A stretch of DNA of 64,000 nucleotides from Clostridiaceae bacterium. GTDB lineage: Bacteria > Bacillota > Clostridia > Oscillospirales > Butyricicoccaceae. The notes below the pieces were generated by a model that saw only the letters and a program-made list of their open reading frames with translations, searched no databases and was not told the DNA's origin. The stretch spans positions 1 through 64,000 of the forward strand of contig QXXE01000001.1 in assembly GCA_009911355.1 (NCBI GenBank). The letters run 5' to 3'. This document shows, in pieces, positions 1 through 8,314 of this stretch. The position numbers and the translations under genes are program-made. Positions within the stretch are counted from its first letter, which is position 1. Each line of letters begins with the position of its first letter.

Positions 1-140
1 CGGGGTGCAGGGGCGGAGCCCCGCCGGGTGCAGGGCAGAGCCCTGCCGCCCGCCGCGCAGGCGCGGGGTGCAGGGGCAGAGCCCCGTCGGGTGCAGGGCA
101 GAGCCCTGCCGCCCGCCGCGCAGGCGCGGAGCCCCTCAGG
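1..140. repeat. GC-rich palindromic repeat array (copy 1)
   Basis: This holds tandem hairpin units of about 39-41 bp. The core is GCAGGGCAGAGCCCTGC or the GGGGCAGAGCCCC variant, separated by a CGCCCGCCGCGCAGGCG spacer. The array is cut by the window start and ends about 20 bp before the lepA ribosome binding site. The same units recur at a dozen other places in the window. Confidence 0.85.
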
Positions 141-176
141 CGCACGATATGATACCACCTAGAAGGAGCTGCAACA

Positions 177-1985
177 GTGAACGAACAAACAAAAATCCGC
201 AACTTTTCGATTATCGCCCACATCGACCACGGCAAATCAACCCTGGCCGACCGCATCCTCGAGCAGTGCGAGGCCGTCACCCAGCGCGAAATGGAGGAAC
301 AGCTGCTCGACAACATGGATCTGGAACGCGAGCGCGGCATCACCATCAAAGCCCGCGCCGTCTCCATGGACTACAAAGCCGACGACGGCCAGGTTTACCG
401 CCTGAACCTCATCGATACCCCCGGCCACGTGGACTTTAACTACGAGGTTTCACGCTCGCTCGCCGCCTGCGAAGGCGCCCTGCTCGTCGTCGACGCCGCG
501 CAAGGCATCGAGGCCCAGACGCTTGGCAACACCTACCTCGCCCTAGAACACGACCTCGAAGTAGTCCCAGTAATCAATAAAATCGACCTGCCCGCCGCCG
601 AGCCGCTGCGCGCAAAGCAGGAAATTGAGGACATTATCGGTATCCCCGCGATGGATTCCCCCGAAATTTCTGCGAAAATGGGTACAAATATCCGCGACGT
701 GCTTGAGCGCATCGTCAGCGATATCCCCGCCCCCTCCGGCGACCCGGACGCGCCGCTGCGCGCCCTCATCTTTGACAGCCAGTACGACCCCTACAAGGGC
801 GTAATCGTCTATATGCGCCTGATTGACGGCAGGGTTGCACCGGGCACGCGTGTGAAAATGATGGCGACCGGCGCGGAGTTCCAGGTGCTGGAATGCGGCA
901 CGATGCAGCCGCTTGGGCTGCTGCCGCAAAAAGAGCTTGCCGCGGGCGAGGTGGGTTATTTTACCGCTTCGATCAAGAACGTTGCGGACACCCGCGTGGG
1001 CGATACCATCACCGAAGCAGCGCGGCCTGCCGAACAGCCGCTTCCCGGCTACCGCCCGGCGCAGCCGATGGTGTACTGCGGCATTTATACCGAAGACGGC
1101 TCGAAATACCCCGACCTGCGCGACGCGCTCGAAAAATTGCAGCTGAACGACGCGGCGCTTTCGTTCGAGCCCGAGTCGTCGATCGCGCTGGGCTTCGGCT
1201 TCCGGTGCGGCTTCCTGGGGATGCTGCATATGGAGATTATACAGGAACGGTTGGAGCGCGAATTTGACTTGGATCTGGTCACGACGCTGCCGTCTGTGGT
1301 TTATAAAATTGTCAAAACGGACGGGACGGAGGTTTCGGTGGACAACCCGCATGACTATCCTGACCCGGGGCAGATTGCGGAAGCGCGGGAACCGTTTGTG
1401 CGTGCGGCGATCATCACGCCGCAGGAATTTGTGGGCAACATCATGCCGATGTGCCAGGAGCGCCGCAGCGTGTTTAAGGATATGAAGTACCTGGACAGCA
1501 CGCTGGTCGAGCTGCATTATGAAATGCCGATCAACGAGATTATTTATGACTTTTTCGACGCGCTGAAAGCCCGCACGAAGGGTTACGCGTCGCTTGACTA
1601 TGAATTCTGCGACTACCGCGCGAGCGATCTTGTGAAGGTCGACCTGCTGCTCAACGGCGACCAGGTAGACGCGCTTTCCTTCATTGTCCATCGGGAAAAG
1701 GCGTATGGCCGTGCGCGGCGCATTTGTGAAAAGCTGAAAGAGAACATTCCGCGCCAGTTGTTCGAGGTGCCGGTGCAGGCGGCGATTGGGGGGAAGATCA
1801 TCGCGCGGGAGACGGTAAAGGCGATGCGGAAGGATGTGCTGGCGAAGTGTTACGGCGGCGACATCACGCGCAAGAAGAAGCTGCTGGAAAAGCAAAAGGA
1901 AGGCAAGAAGAAGATGCGGACGCTGGGGACGGTACAGCTGCCGACGGAAGCCTTCATGGCGGTACTCAAACTAGACGAAGAATAA
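177..1985 (+). CDS. lepA: Elongation factor 4 (LepA), ribosome-associated GTPase
   Basis: Translational GTPase that binds the ribosome and acts on stalled or back-translocating complexes and in ribosome biogenesis. The 602 residues match the usual length of about 600. The G1 motif AHIDHGKST lies near residue 16, DTPGHVDF near 80 and NKIDLP near 135. The EF-G-like domains and the LepA-specific C-terminal domain follow, ending [10 protein letters not shown]. The start is GTG, set by AGAAGGAG ten bases upstream. A repeat array precedes it and another begins directly after its stop. The next gene on the same strand is hemW, the usual Firmicute order, although hrcA/grpE do not follow here. Confidence 0.97.
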   Translation: MNEQTKIRNFSIIAHIDHGKSTLADRILEQCEAVTQREMEEQLLDNMDLERERGITIKARAVSMDYKADDGQVYRLNLIDTPGHVDFNYEVSRSLAACEGALLVVDAAQGIEAQTLGNTYLALEHDLEVVPVINKIDLPAAEPLRAKQEIEDIIGIPAMDSPEISAKMGTNIRDVLERIVSDIPAPSGDPDAPLRALIFDSQYDPYKGVIVYMRLIDGRVAPGTRVKMMATGAEFQVLECGTMQPLGLLPQKELAAGEVGYFTASIKNVADTRVGDTITEAARPAEQPLPGYRPAQPMVYCGIYTEDGSKYPDLRDALEKLQLNDAALSFEPESSIALGFGFRCGFLGMLHMEIIQERLEREFDLDLVTTLPSVVYKIVKTDGTEVSVDNPHDYPDPGQIAEAREPFVRAAIITPQEFVGNIMPMCQERRSVFKDMKYLDSTLVELHYEMPINEIIYDFFDALKARTKGYASLDYEFCDYRASDLVKVDLLLNGDQVDALSFIVHREKAYGRARRICEKLKENIPRQLFEVPVQAAIGGKIIARETVKAMRKDVLAKCYGGDITRKKKLLEKQKEGKKKMRTLGTVQLPTEAFMAVLKLDEE

Positions 1986-1986
1986 C

Positions 1987-2258
1987 CGGCGGGCTCTGCT
2001 CTCCGGCGGGCTCTGCCCTCTGGCGGGGCTCTGCCCCTGCACCCCGCTGGGGCTTCCGCCCCAGACCCCTGAGATGCTGCCGCATCTCTCCTCGCCTGCG
2101 GGCGGGACGGGGGATTGGGTTTTTCGCTTTTTTGGTGCGCAGTGGACCAGCCCGCCATTATGACAGCGGGCTGGTCGGCTTTCGTTGGCGCACTGGTGCA
2201 GAAACCGTTTCAGCTCTCCCGCACGGAACCGGCTGGCACAACGACGCCAGCCGGTTCC
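1987..2258. repeat. Composite modular palindromic element (copy 2, reverse orientation)
   Basis: This fills the 354-bp gap between lepA and hemW. Read left to right it has GC-rich hairpin units, a GGGGCTTCCGCCCC hairpin, GAGATGCTGCCGCATCTC and a CGCCTGCGGGCGGGACGGGGG block. Then come hairpin B (stem 2145-2155/2166-2176, loop CATTATGACA) and hairpin A (13-bp perfect stem 2225-2237/2246-2258, loop ACAACGAC). The order is the mirror of the copies at 49143 and 59556. It starts one base after the lepA stop. Confidence 0.85.
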
Positions 2259-2339
2259 GCGCTTATGCAAGTGCTTTGCGCGCTGCGCGCCTTTCTGCGA
2301 ATGGGTATAGCCTTTAACTTTATATTTTCAGGAGTCAAT

Positions 2340-3422
2340 ATGCTCGGACTTTATTTTCATATTCCGTTCTGCGCGTCCAAGTGCGCCTATTGCGATTTTT
2401 ATTCCTTTCCCGGCTCTGCCGCGCAGATGGATGCTTATACCGCTGCGCTCTGCGGCCGTTTGCGCAGTTTCCCGGCGCAGCCGGTGGACACGGTTTATTT
2501 TGGCGGCGGCACGCCCTCCCTGCTCGGCGGGGAGCGCATCGCAGCCGTTTTGTCAGCTGCCCGCAGGCATTTTAATATCACTCCGGATGCGGAAATTACG
2601 GTCGAATGCAACCCGGACAGCATGGATGATGCGTTGCTCAGCGCGCTTAGTGCCGCGGGGGTAGGGCGGCTTTCCATCGGCGTACAGTCTGCGCATGAGG
2701 ATGAGCTGCGCCTGCTCGGGCGGCGGCACACCTTCCCGCAGGCGCGGCAGGCCGTGCTTCTTGCGCGGACGCATGGCTTCCGGAATCTGTCGCTCGACCT
2801 GATGTACGGCTTGCCGGGACAGTCCACCGAAAAGTTTCTTGAATCCGTCGAAAGGGTGCTGGAACTGCGTCCGGAGCATCTGTCCTGTTACGGATTGAAG
2901 TTGGAAGAGGGTACGCCGCTGCACCGTGCGCAGCCCGTGCTGCCAGACGACGACGCGCAGGCGGATACCTATCTCGCCCTATGCCGCAGGCTCGCGGCGG
3001 CAGGCTTTGTGCATTACGAAATCTCAAACTTTTGCAAGCCGGGCTTCCGCGCCCGCCACAATGAAAAATACTGGGATTTGTCGGAGTATCTGGGGATCGG
3101 TGCGGCGGCACATTCCTTTCTCGATGGACGGCGGTTTGCCTTCCCGCGTGATGCGTCGGCGTTCATCGGCGGCGCATCCCCGGAGCCCGAGGAAGCAGTC
3201 GGGAGCTTTGACCCGCGTGCAGAGTACCTGATGCTGCGCCTGCGCACCTCAGATGGGATCTGCCGCGCCGATTATCAGCGGCGGTTCGGCGATTTTACGC
3301 CTGTCGAACAGGTGCTGCGTCCGTTGGAGCGCTGCGGGCTGGCTGCCTGCACAGTGGACGGATGCCATCTGACCGAGCAGGGGTTCCTGGTCTCAAACGC
3401 CATCATTTCCCAGCTGATTTAG
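2340..3422 (+). CDS. hemW: HemW-type radical SAM protein (coproporphyrinogen III oxidase-like)
   Basis: Radical SAM protein of the HemN/HemW family. HemW members are usually heme chaperones rather than true coproporphyrinogen dehydrogenases. The cluster motif CASKCAYC is at residues 11-18, preceded by LYFHIPF as in HemW. GGGTPS, the HemN-family SAM-binding motif, and the C-terminal HemN domain follow. The length is 360 residues, near the usual 375-380. The chosen start is ATG with CAGGAG six bases upstream; the frame stays open upstream, but that part is only palindromic repeat. It lies downstream of lepA, as in many Firmicutes. Confidence 0.93.
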   Translation: MLGLYFHIPFCASKCAYCDFYSFPGSAAQMDAYTAALCGRLRSFPAQPVDTVYFGGGTPSLLGGERIAAVLSAARRHFNITPDAEITVECNPDSMDDALLSALSAAGVGRLSIGVQSAHEDELRLLGRRHTFPQARQAVLLARTHGFRNLSLDLMYGLPGQSTEKFLESVERVLELRPEHLSCYGLKLEEGTPLHRAQPVLPDDDAQADTYLALCRRLAAAGFVHYEISNFCKPGFRARHNEKYWDLSEYLGIGAAAHSFLDGRRFAFPRDASAFIGGASPEPEEAVGSFDPRAEYLMLRLRTSDGICRADYQRRFGDFTPVEQVLRPLERCGLAACTVDGCHLTEQGFLVSNAIISQLI

Positions 3423-3524
3423 AGCCTGTTCCATAATCAGGCACGCGCATGGCCTGCAAAATATAGCCCTTGTGGTTGTATAAAGATACAATTTTTGTGG
3501 GCAAAGATTATGCAAACCAACAAA

Positions 3525-3583
3525 TTGTCGAAAATTGTCGAAAAAGCTTTGACGAGGAGCAACAGAATGTGTATGATTATAAT
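3525..3583 (+). promoter_or_regulatory. Candidate Spo0A-activated sigma-A promoter
   Basis: Two direct copies of TTGTCGAA lie at 3525-3532 and 3535-3542, ten bases apart, and match the 0A-box core TGTCGAA. A -35-like TTGACG is at 3549-3554 and a perfect TATAAT at 3578-3583. The 23-bp spacer is too long for ordinary sigma-A. It resembles the Bacillus subtilis spoIIG promoter, which has a 22-bp spacer and 0A boxes next to the -35. The gene at 3618 would be the target. The motifs are seen; regulation by Spo0A is inferred. Confidence 0.5.
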
Positions 3584-3617
3584 AAGGTGAAATTTTTGCA
3601 ACTGTGGGGAAAGTTTG

Positions 3618-6005
3618 ATGTGGAAGGCGAAAGGAGTGGCGCTGCTTTGTCTGCTGGCGCTTGGCTGCTTTATTGTGGCTGGCGCGATGTCCATGAGCGA
3701 AGCGGTTTCATATGATCAATATTTCGCATCGGCTTATGAGCAGGATTTTGACAGCCTCGAGATGGATATGCCGTTTTTATACCGCGCGTTTGCGGAGGAC
3801 GGGCTGCATGGGGCGGAGACGCCCGGCTGGGATTCGGAAGAAGAAGGACGCGCACGTGCGGAGATGCTGCTATATTGTGTGCTTTATGAGCGCATCCAGG
3901 CGCCAGACTTGCAGCTTGCCGCACAGGTTCGCAGCGAAGCCCTTCAAGCGGTACTCCTGAAGCGGGTAATGCCCGAGCCGCTGTATCCGGAAGAAATCTA
4001 TCTGCCGCTTGAAGACCTCGACCCCGCAATGCTGGAAAACTGTCTGGAAACGGTCGCGGCGGCCGGGGAATTGGAGGTGCTGCAATCCGCGATCTGGGGA
4101 TGTGAGATCGATCTTGCCCTAGCGGGGGATTTGTGCGGATACGCCCGCCTTTTCAGCGAACTGGAAGCAATCCCGCTGTACGATGACGACCTGTGCGCGC
4201 TGCTCTACGAGCTATATCTTGCCGCGCCGGACAGCAGTCTGGGGAAAGCGGCATACCACCTTGAATTTACGATCGAAAGCCTGCGGCTGCGGGACGATAT
4301 TTTTTCGTGCGTCTGTGAGATGGGGGACGGTCTGGAAGGGATGTTTTCCGGCTCTATGGAACTGATTTGGCAGGCCCTTCTGGAAAGCTGGGAGACCGAC
4401 GGCGTTTCTTTTGCGGGGATTCCCGCGCGGGGTTCGGAAGCCGCAGAATGGCTTGCGGGCTCGAAACCCGCGGCAATGCGCTGGGATTTGCAGCAATTGT
4501 GTCAGATAGAAGACTTTGCAAAGCGAAAGGTTGCGGAGGGCGCGGACAACCTTTTCTTATGGGAGGATGTGCCCGAAGCGCGGCGTTTTTGCCAGAAGGT
4601 AGATTTTCTAAGCCAAGTGCGGCATTTTGGCCTGCGCCTGCTTTCGCTGGATGCTGACGCAATGGCGCGGGATGCAGCGGTCCGGGAAAACCTGTTTTGC
4701 TTCCCGGAAGCTGCGTTTGCGGCGTTTACAGAGGATTTGGCGGCCTTTCTTGAGGATTTTGCGGCGGTTGGCGAGCAGAAAGCCCTTTCAAGGCATAACG
4801 ACTTTTTAGCACATACCTTTGAGCAGGATGCTGAATGGGAGGGGATCTGCCCTGAACCTGTGGAACTGCCGGAGGTTTCCGTACCGGAGGCCCGGGAGCG
4901 GATGCGGAATACGGCGGCGCGGTGGCTGCGGGTGACGTTGCGGCTGTCACAGGAATTTGCCTGTCTGACAGTTGGCGGGAGCCTTGCGCTGCATGTGGAA
5001 ACAACGCCGGAAGGGGTTCCGGTCACATGGGAAAGCAGCGATGAAACAGTCGCAATGGTTGACGCAGACGGGTTTGTAACAGCCTGTGGGAGCGGGTCGG
5101 CGGAGGTTTCGGCGGTCTGCGGGAATGGGATTTCCGAAAGCTGCGAAATTACGGTTTTTGCGGACAATTCGGACGATTTGAACGGCGATGGCCGGATAGA
5201 TGGGGCCGATTTGCAGATTTTATTGGAGCAGCAGGCCGAGAAAGCGGCGCAGATGGGAGCAGAGCCGGAAGCCGTTTCTGCGGAGCGGCTGGCGGCGCTT
5301 GCGCAGCTGCTGTATGGGGATGGTTCTGCGGCAGGTGCCGCAGGCGCAGGGGCTTCCTTGGGGAAGGCCGAAACGGGCAAGGATGGGACCATTTCAATAC
5401 CGGTTTTCGCGGCGCAGGATTCGGAGGCTTCCGCGGTTGTGGCGGCGGTGGAATACGATGCGGAAAGATTGGCGTTAGGAGAGATTCAGACACCGGAAAA
5501 ACCCGGCGGGACGGTCTGCGTCAGACAGGGAGAAGGGAAGGTTGGGTTCGCATGGTATGAGACTGGCACGGGCATGCCGGATCAGCCATTAACGCTGTGT
5601 TTCAAGGCGGCGGATAAGGAACTGTCAGGGCTGACAGAGGTCACGTTAAAGGGCAGCGCGGCTGGCGGCGCGGAGGAGCGCGCTTTTGAGAGCCAGATAA
5701 CGGTCTCGGTCGGGGAGCCTGCATTCCGAGCGCAGATTGACCGGGTGGAATTCCGGAATGGGCAGCTTAGCTGCCGCGTCCTGAGTACGGAGGAACTGCA
5801 AGGAACGGTATCGCAGCTGCTCACGGTGTTCTCAAAAAATGGCTTTGTGACAGGGTATTGGCCGGGGACGGCGGTGCTGTCGCAGAACAATTTGTTTACA
5901 ATCACCGGAGAAGTCCCGGAATATGACTGCATACAGCTCTTTCTGGTCACAGCGGAGCAGTGGGAGCCAATTTCAGAGATGGTCGAAGTGGCAGGTCAAC
6001 AATAA
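3618..6005 (+). CDS. Secreted modular protein with Big_2, dockerin-like and cohesin-like domains
   Basis: About 795 residues. An N-terminal hydrophobic segment (ALLCLLALGCFIVAGA, roughly residues 7-23) suggests export. Residues 30-430 are an acidic, helix-rich region I do not recognise. A bacterial Ig-like Big_2 domain follows at about 440-512 (VTWESSDETVAMVDADG). A calcium-binding dockerin-type loop, DLNGDGRIDGADLQ, starts near residue 520, with only a degenerate second half. A cohesin-like beta domain lies at about 591-695 (GKVGFAWYETGTG), then a C-terminal beta region. ATG 3618 is preferred over the TTG three bases earlier. The gene stands alone, with its own promoter candidate and a terminator at 6024. 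Function is unknown; cell-surface or extracellular assembly is likely. Confidence 0.8.
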   Translation: MWKAKGVALLCLLALGCFIVAGAMSMSEAVSYDQYFASAYEQDFDSLEMDMPFLYRAFAEDGLHGAETPGWDSEEEGRARAEMLLYCVLYERIQAPDLQLAAQVRSEALQAVLLKRVMPEPLYPEEIYLPLEDLDPAMLENCLETVAAAGELEVLQSAIWGCEIDLALAGDLCGYARLFSELEAIPLYDDDLCALLYELYLAAPDSSLGKAAYHLEFTIESLRLRDDIFSCVCEMGDGLEGMFSGSMELIWQALLESWETDGVSFAGIPARGSEAAEWLAGSKPAAMRWDLQQLCQIEDFAKRKVAEGADNLFLWEDVPEARRFCQKVDFLSQVRHFGLRLLSLDADAMARDAAVRENLFCFPEAAFAAFTEDLAAFLEDFAAVGEQKALSRHNDFLAHTFEQDAEWEGICPEPVELPEVSVPEARERMRNTAARWLRVTLRLSQEFACLTVGGSLALHVETTPEGVPVTWESSDETVAMVDADGFVTACGSGSAEVSAVCGNGISESCEITVFADNSDDLNGDGRIDGADLQILLEQQAEKAAQMGAEPEAVSAERLAALAQLLYGDGSAAGAAGAGASLGKAETGKDGTISIPVFAAQDSEASAVVAAVEYDAERLALGEIQTPEKPGGTVCVRQGEGKVGFAWYETGTGMPDQPLTLCFKAADKELSGLTEVTLKGSAAGGAEERAFESQITVSVGEPAFRAQIDRVEFRNGQLSCRVLSTEELQGTVSQLLTVFSKNGFVTGYWPGTAVLSQNNLFTITGEVPEYDCIQLFLVTAEQWEPISEMVEVAGQQ

Positions 6006-6023
6006 ACATAAAACATAAAAAAT

Positions 6024-6067
6024 AAAAAGGCATGGTTTCCAGAGCGATTTGGAAACCATGCCTTTTT
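6024..6067. terminator. Bidirectional intrinsic terminator
   Basis: A perfect stem AAAAAGGCATGGTTTCC pairs with GGAAACCATGCCTTTTT around a 10-base loop, with A and T tracts on both sides. It ends the gene at 3618 and may also stop minus-strand transcription past 6250. Confidence 0.9.
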
Positions 6068-6104
6068 ATCGTGCTGTGAATTTCACATAATCTGATTTTG
6101 CCTT

Positions 6105-6247
6105 TCGTCCCGCCCGCAGGCGAGATGAAGTTTTTACTCGATTTTTTTACAAAAAAATCGCGGGGTGCAGGGGCAGAGCCCCGCCGCTCGCCGCGGAGGC
6201 GCGGGAGTCCAGAGGGCAGCGCCCTTTGGCGCCCGCTGCGGAGGCGA
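6105..6247. repeat. Modular palindromic element (copy 3, AT-hairpin type)
   Basis: The order is CGTCCCGCCCGCAGGCG, then GTTTTTACTCGATTTTTTT paired with AAAAAAATCG, then a GGGGCAGAGCCCC unit, then an AGTCCAGAGGGCAGCGCCC unit ending GCGGAGGCGAAGC. It stops two bases before the stop codon of the minus-strand gene at 6250. Confidence 0.8.
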
Positions 6248-6249
6248 AG

Positions 6250-6912
6250 CTATTCCTCTGTGGGGGCTCCGATCGGGGCCGCGAGCTCCTTTTCCAAATC
6301 TGCAATCAGCGGCTCGATTTTGTTTAGCTCACTGCGCAAATGCGATTGGTAGTCCTTCATCGCATCCAAGTCCTTTTCCAGCATCAGCAGACGTTTGCCA
6401 TTGTCCTCAAGCGCGCGAAGCTGGCGGTCACGCGTGTCCTGCGGAGAGGGAAACAGCCAACTGAGCAGCAGCGAAAAGACTACGCCGATCCCAGTGTCCA
6501 GAATCCGTGCGAAAACATAGGCGAAATGAGCGGGGTCGGATACCGTGTAAATCACCACAAAAAAGACCACCGCGCCAGGCTGCAGCCCGCCGTAAGCACG
6601 GGTCAGCTGGCAAATATACATCAGCAGGAGCAGGCCGAGCGACAAGTAAAGCCACTGTGGGACGATTTTGCTGTATTCGTGGTACAGCAGGTAGAAGGGC
6701 AGCGAGACAAGCCCGCCAATCAGCGTGCCAATGAAACGGTTGCCCCCTGACTGCATCCCGCCTTGGATGCGGTTCCCCATCCCGAAAACTGCACCAATGC
6801 AGGCAAAACAGGCCGAACGGTCGAAAAAAGAATAGATAATCGCAATCAGCGTTGCAGAAATGACGGTTTTGATCGTCCGCCCGCCGATGGGCGGCAGTTG
6901 CATTTTTTTCAT
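6250..6912 (-). CDS. Aromatic acid exporter family (ArAE/FUSC-like) membrane protein
   Basis: 220 residues. Several hydrophobic segments fill the first 150: TVISATLIAIIYSFF, FIGTLIGGLVSLPFYLLY, WLYLSLGLLLLMYIC, GAVVFFVVIYTVS and GIGVVFSLLLSWLF. A cytoplasmic coiled-coil-like tail rich in Lys, Glu and Leu follows. This arrangement and the GNRIQGGMQSGGNRFIGTLIGG stretch fit the DUF939 aromatic acid exporter family, which is thought to export aromatic carboxylates or act in envelope stress. The substrate is unknown. A GGGGGA ribosome binding site precedes the ATG. It is monocistronic, with a TTGAAG-17-TATAAT promoter upstream and a repeat element directly after its stop. Confidence 0.8.
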   Translation of the reverse strand: MKKMQLPPIGGRTIKTVISATLIAIIYSFFDRSACFACIGAVFGMGNRIQGGMQSGGNRFIGTLIGGLVSLPFYLLYHEYSKIVPQWLYLSLGLLLLMYICQLTRAYGGLQPGAVVFFVVIYTVSDPAHFAYVFARILDTGIGVVFSLLLSWLFPSPQDTRDRQLRALEDNGKRLLMLEKDLDAMKDYQSHLRSELNKIEPLIADLEKELAAPIGAPTEE

Positions 6913-6980
6913 GTGTTCCCCCTGCGTGTTCCATTTTCCGCGCGCGATGGAGAGCAGAAGCCATCGCAGCGGCCTGCCTT

Positions 6981-7009
6981 ATTATACCCCTTTTTTCGGC
7001 AGGCTTCAA
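6981..7009 (-). promoter_or_regulatory. Sigma-A promoter for the exporter-family gene
   Basis: On the minus strand, TTGAAG (7009-7004) and TATAAT (6986-6981) are separated by 17 bases, about 70 bases upstream of the ATG at 6912. Confidence 0.6.
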
Positions 7010-7017
7010 CTCCTTTC

Positions 7018-7180
7018 GACACGCTTGGGCCGCGGCCCTGCGCGGGCGGCGCCAGGGGGAAGAGGCACCCTGGCGCCTGCTGCGGAAGCGGACCCGCCGG
7101 AGCGTACCTGCGCGCCGGGCGGGGCTGCACAAGCCCGACGCGCTGCGGCGCAGGGGCTTTTTGAATCCCGCCGCAAAGCC
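7018..7180. repeat. Possible degenerate copy of the palindromic element
   Basis: A GC-rich stretch in the 360-bp gap between two minus-strand genes. It contains a perfect GGCGCCAGGG/CCCTGGCGCC stem (7048-7077) flanked by CGCGGGC and CTGCGGA blocks like those of the repeat family. It lacks the usual GCAGGGCAGAGCCCTGC core, so family membership is uncertain. Confidence 0.35.
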
Positions 7181-7194
7181 GCAGGCGCAGCACA

Positions 7195-7231
7195 GCACAA
7201 AAGGGCCGCATACGTTTCGTATGCGGCCCTT
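7195..7231 (-). terminator. Intrinsic terminator of the aldehyde dehydrogenase-oxidoreductase operon
   Basis: A perfect 14-bp stem AAGGGCCGCATACG/CGTATGCGGCCCTT with a TTT loop. On the minus strand it is followed by a short TTTTGTG tail, about 40 bases after the stop at 7273. Confidence 0.75.
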
Positions 7232-7272
7232 CCTGTATACCGTAATTCCGCTTTGTACCGTGTATTTAGCTG

Positions 7273-8304
7273 TTACTCGCAGTCGACCCAGCTGCTGCCG
7301 TTTTCTACCGACTTCAGGCAGGCGGCAACCATTGCATAGCTTTTGAAGTTGTCCTCAAGCGTGGTCTCGGGGGTGCTGTCCTGCTCGATGCAGTCCATCA
7401 TCATGTGGAAGCCATACGCAAACTCGGTCTGTGCCATTTCGGGCTTGTCGAGCTTTACGCCCGCCTGCGCGCCGGAAGCCATCACAACAGCTTCGTTCTT
7501 CTGATGCGCGTAGAACCAGACGTCGTCGTTCGCGTCAAGCCGCAGGCAGCCCTTGGAACCGGTCAGGATAAAGTCGCCGTCCCAGGAGGTCTCGCAGCCG
7601 CGCGCCGCCCATGAGCCTGTGTAGGCTGCCTGCACGCCGCCGTCCAGCGCCAGCAGGGCTTCGGTGCTCGGCCGGCCGTCAAAGGCCGACCACGACGGGC
7701 GGTAGCTGCGGCAGCATACCGATTTGCAGTCCTTGCCGGTGAAGAACCGCAGCAGGTCGAAATGGTGGATGCACACGTCTTCCAGCAGCGGCTGCGCCAG
7801 CCCCGCGCGGTAGCCCTGCAAATCCTCCTGCTTGCGGAAGTTGACCATCACGGCCTCAAGGTCGCCGATCATGCCGTCTGCAATGGCGCTGCGGATCGCC
7901 TGGTTGTGCGGCCGCCAGCGGTAGTTCTGCGAGGTCATGAATTTCTGCTTTGGATACTTCGCCTTGAGCTCAAGCAGCTTTTTCGCCTGTTCCAGATTCA
8001 TCGCGAGCGGCTTCTCGGTGATCACGTTCATGCCGTGCGCCAGCGCCAGCTCGTCGGCTTCAAAGTGCAGCACGCCGGGGGTGACGACGACCGCGATGCC
8101 GGCCTTCGTGTTTTGGATCGCTTCGCGGAAATCGGTGAAGCAGCGTTCCTGCGGGATGCCGTATTCCTCCGCAACTTGTGCAAGCTCCGCCGGTGCGCCC
8201 GCGACGCCCGCCAGCTCGCAGCGGCTGGTTTCATGGATCAGCCGGACCCAGTTCCTGCCCCAGAACCCGAGCCCAAGCAGCAATACCTGATGCTTCATTT
8301 TCAT
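7273..8304 (-). CDS. Gfo/Idh/MocA family NAD(P)-dependent oxidoreductase
   Basis: 343 residues. An N-terminal Rossmann fold (VLLLGLGFWGRNW), the family motif VITEKPLA near residue 95 and a C-terminal alpha/beta domain are visible. Members oxidise or reduce sugars, polyols or related hydroxy compounds with NAD(P); the substrate here cannot be read from sequence. ATG 8304 is preferred because GAAAGGGG lies just upstream; ATG 8298 is an alternative. It begins ten bases after the aldehyde dehydrogenase stop, so the two are co-transcribed and may act in sequence on one substrate. A terminator follows at 7195. Confidence 0.88.
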   Translation of the reverse strand: MKMKHQVLLLGLGFWGRNWVRLIHETSRCELAGVAGAPAELAQVAEEYGIPQERCFTDFREAIQNTKAGIAVVVTPGVLHFEADELALAHGMNVITEKPLAMNLEQAKKLLELKAKYPKQKFMTSQNYRWRPHNQAIRSAIADGMIGDLEAVMVNFRKQEDLQGYRAGLAQPLLEDVCIHHFDLLRFFTGKDCKSVCCRSYRPSWSAFDGRPSTEALLALDGGVQAAYTGSWAARGCETSWDGDFILTGSKGCLRLDANDDVWFYAHQKNEAVVMASGAQAGVKLDKPEMAQTEFAYGFHMMMDCIEQDSTPETTLEDNFKSYAMVAACLKSVENGSSWVDCE

Positions 8305-8314
8305 CATTCCCCTT

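Noticed and set aside
2115-2339. A 75-residue N-terminal extension of HemW
   Set aside because: It is coded by the palindromic element, has no family similarity, and the ATG at 2340 has a proper ribosome binding site and the conserved HemW start.
7018-7180. Structured RNA gene in the GC-rich gap
   Set aside because: Only one strong hairpin and general GC-richness are seen. It fits better as a decayed repeat copy, and nothing matches a known RNA family.
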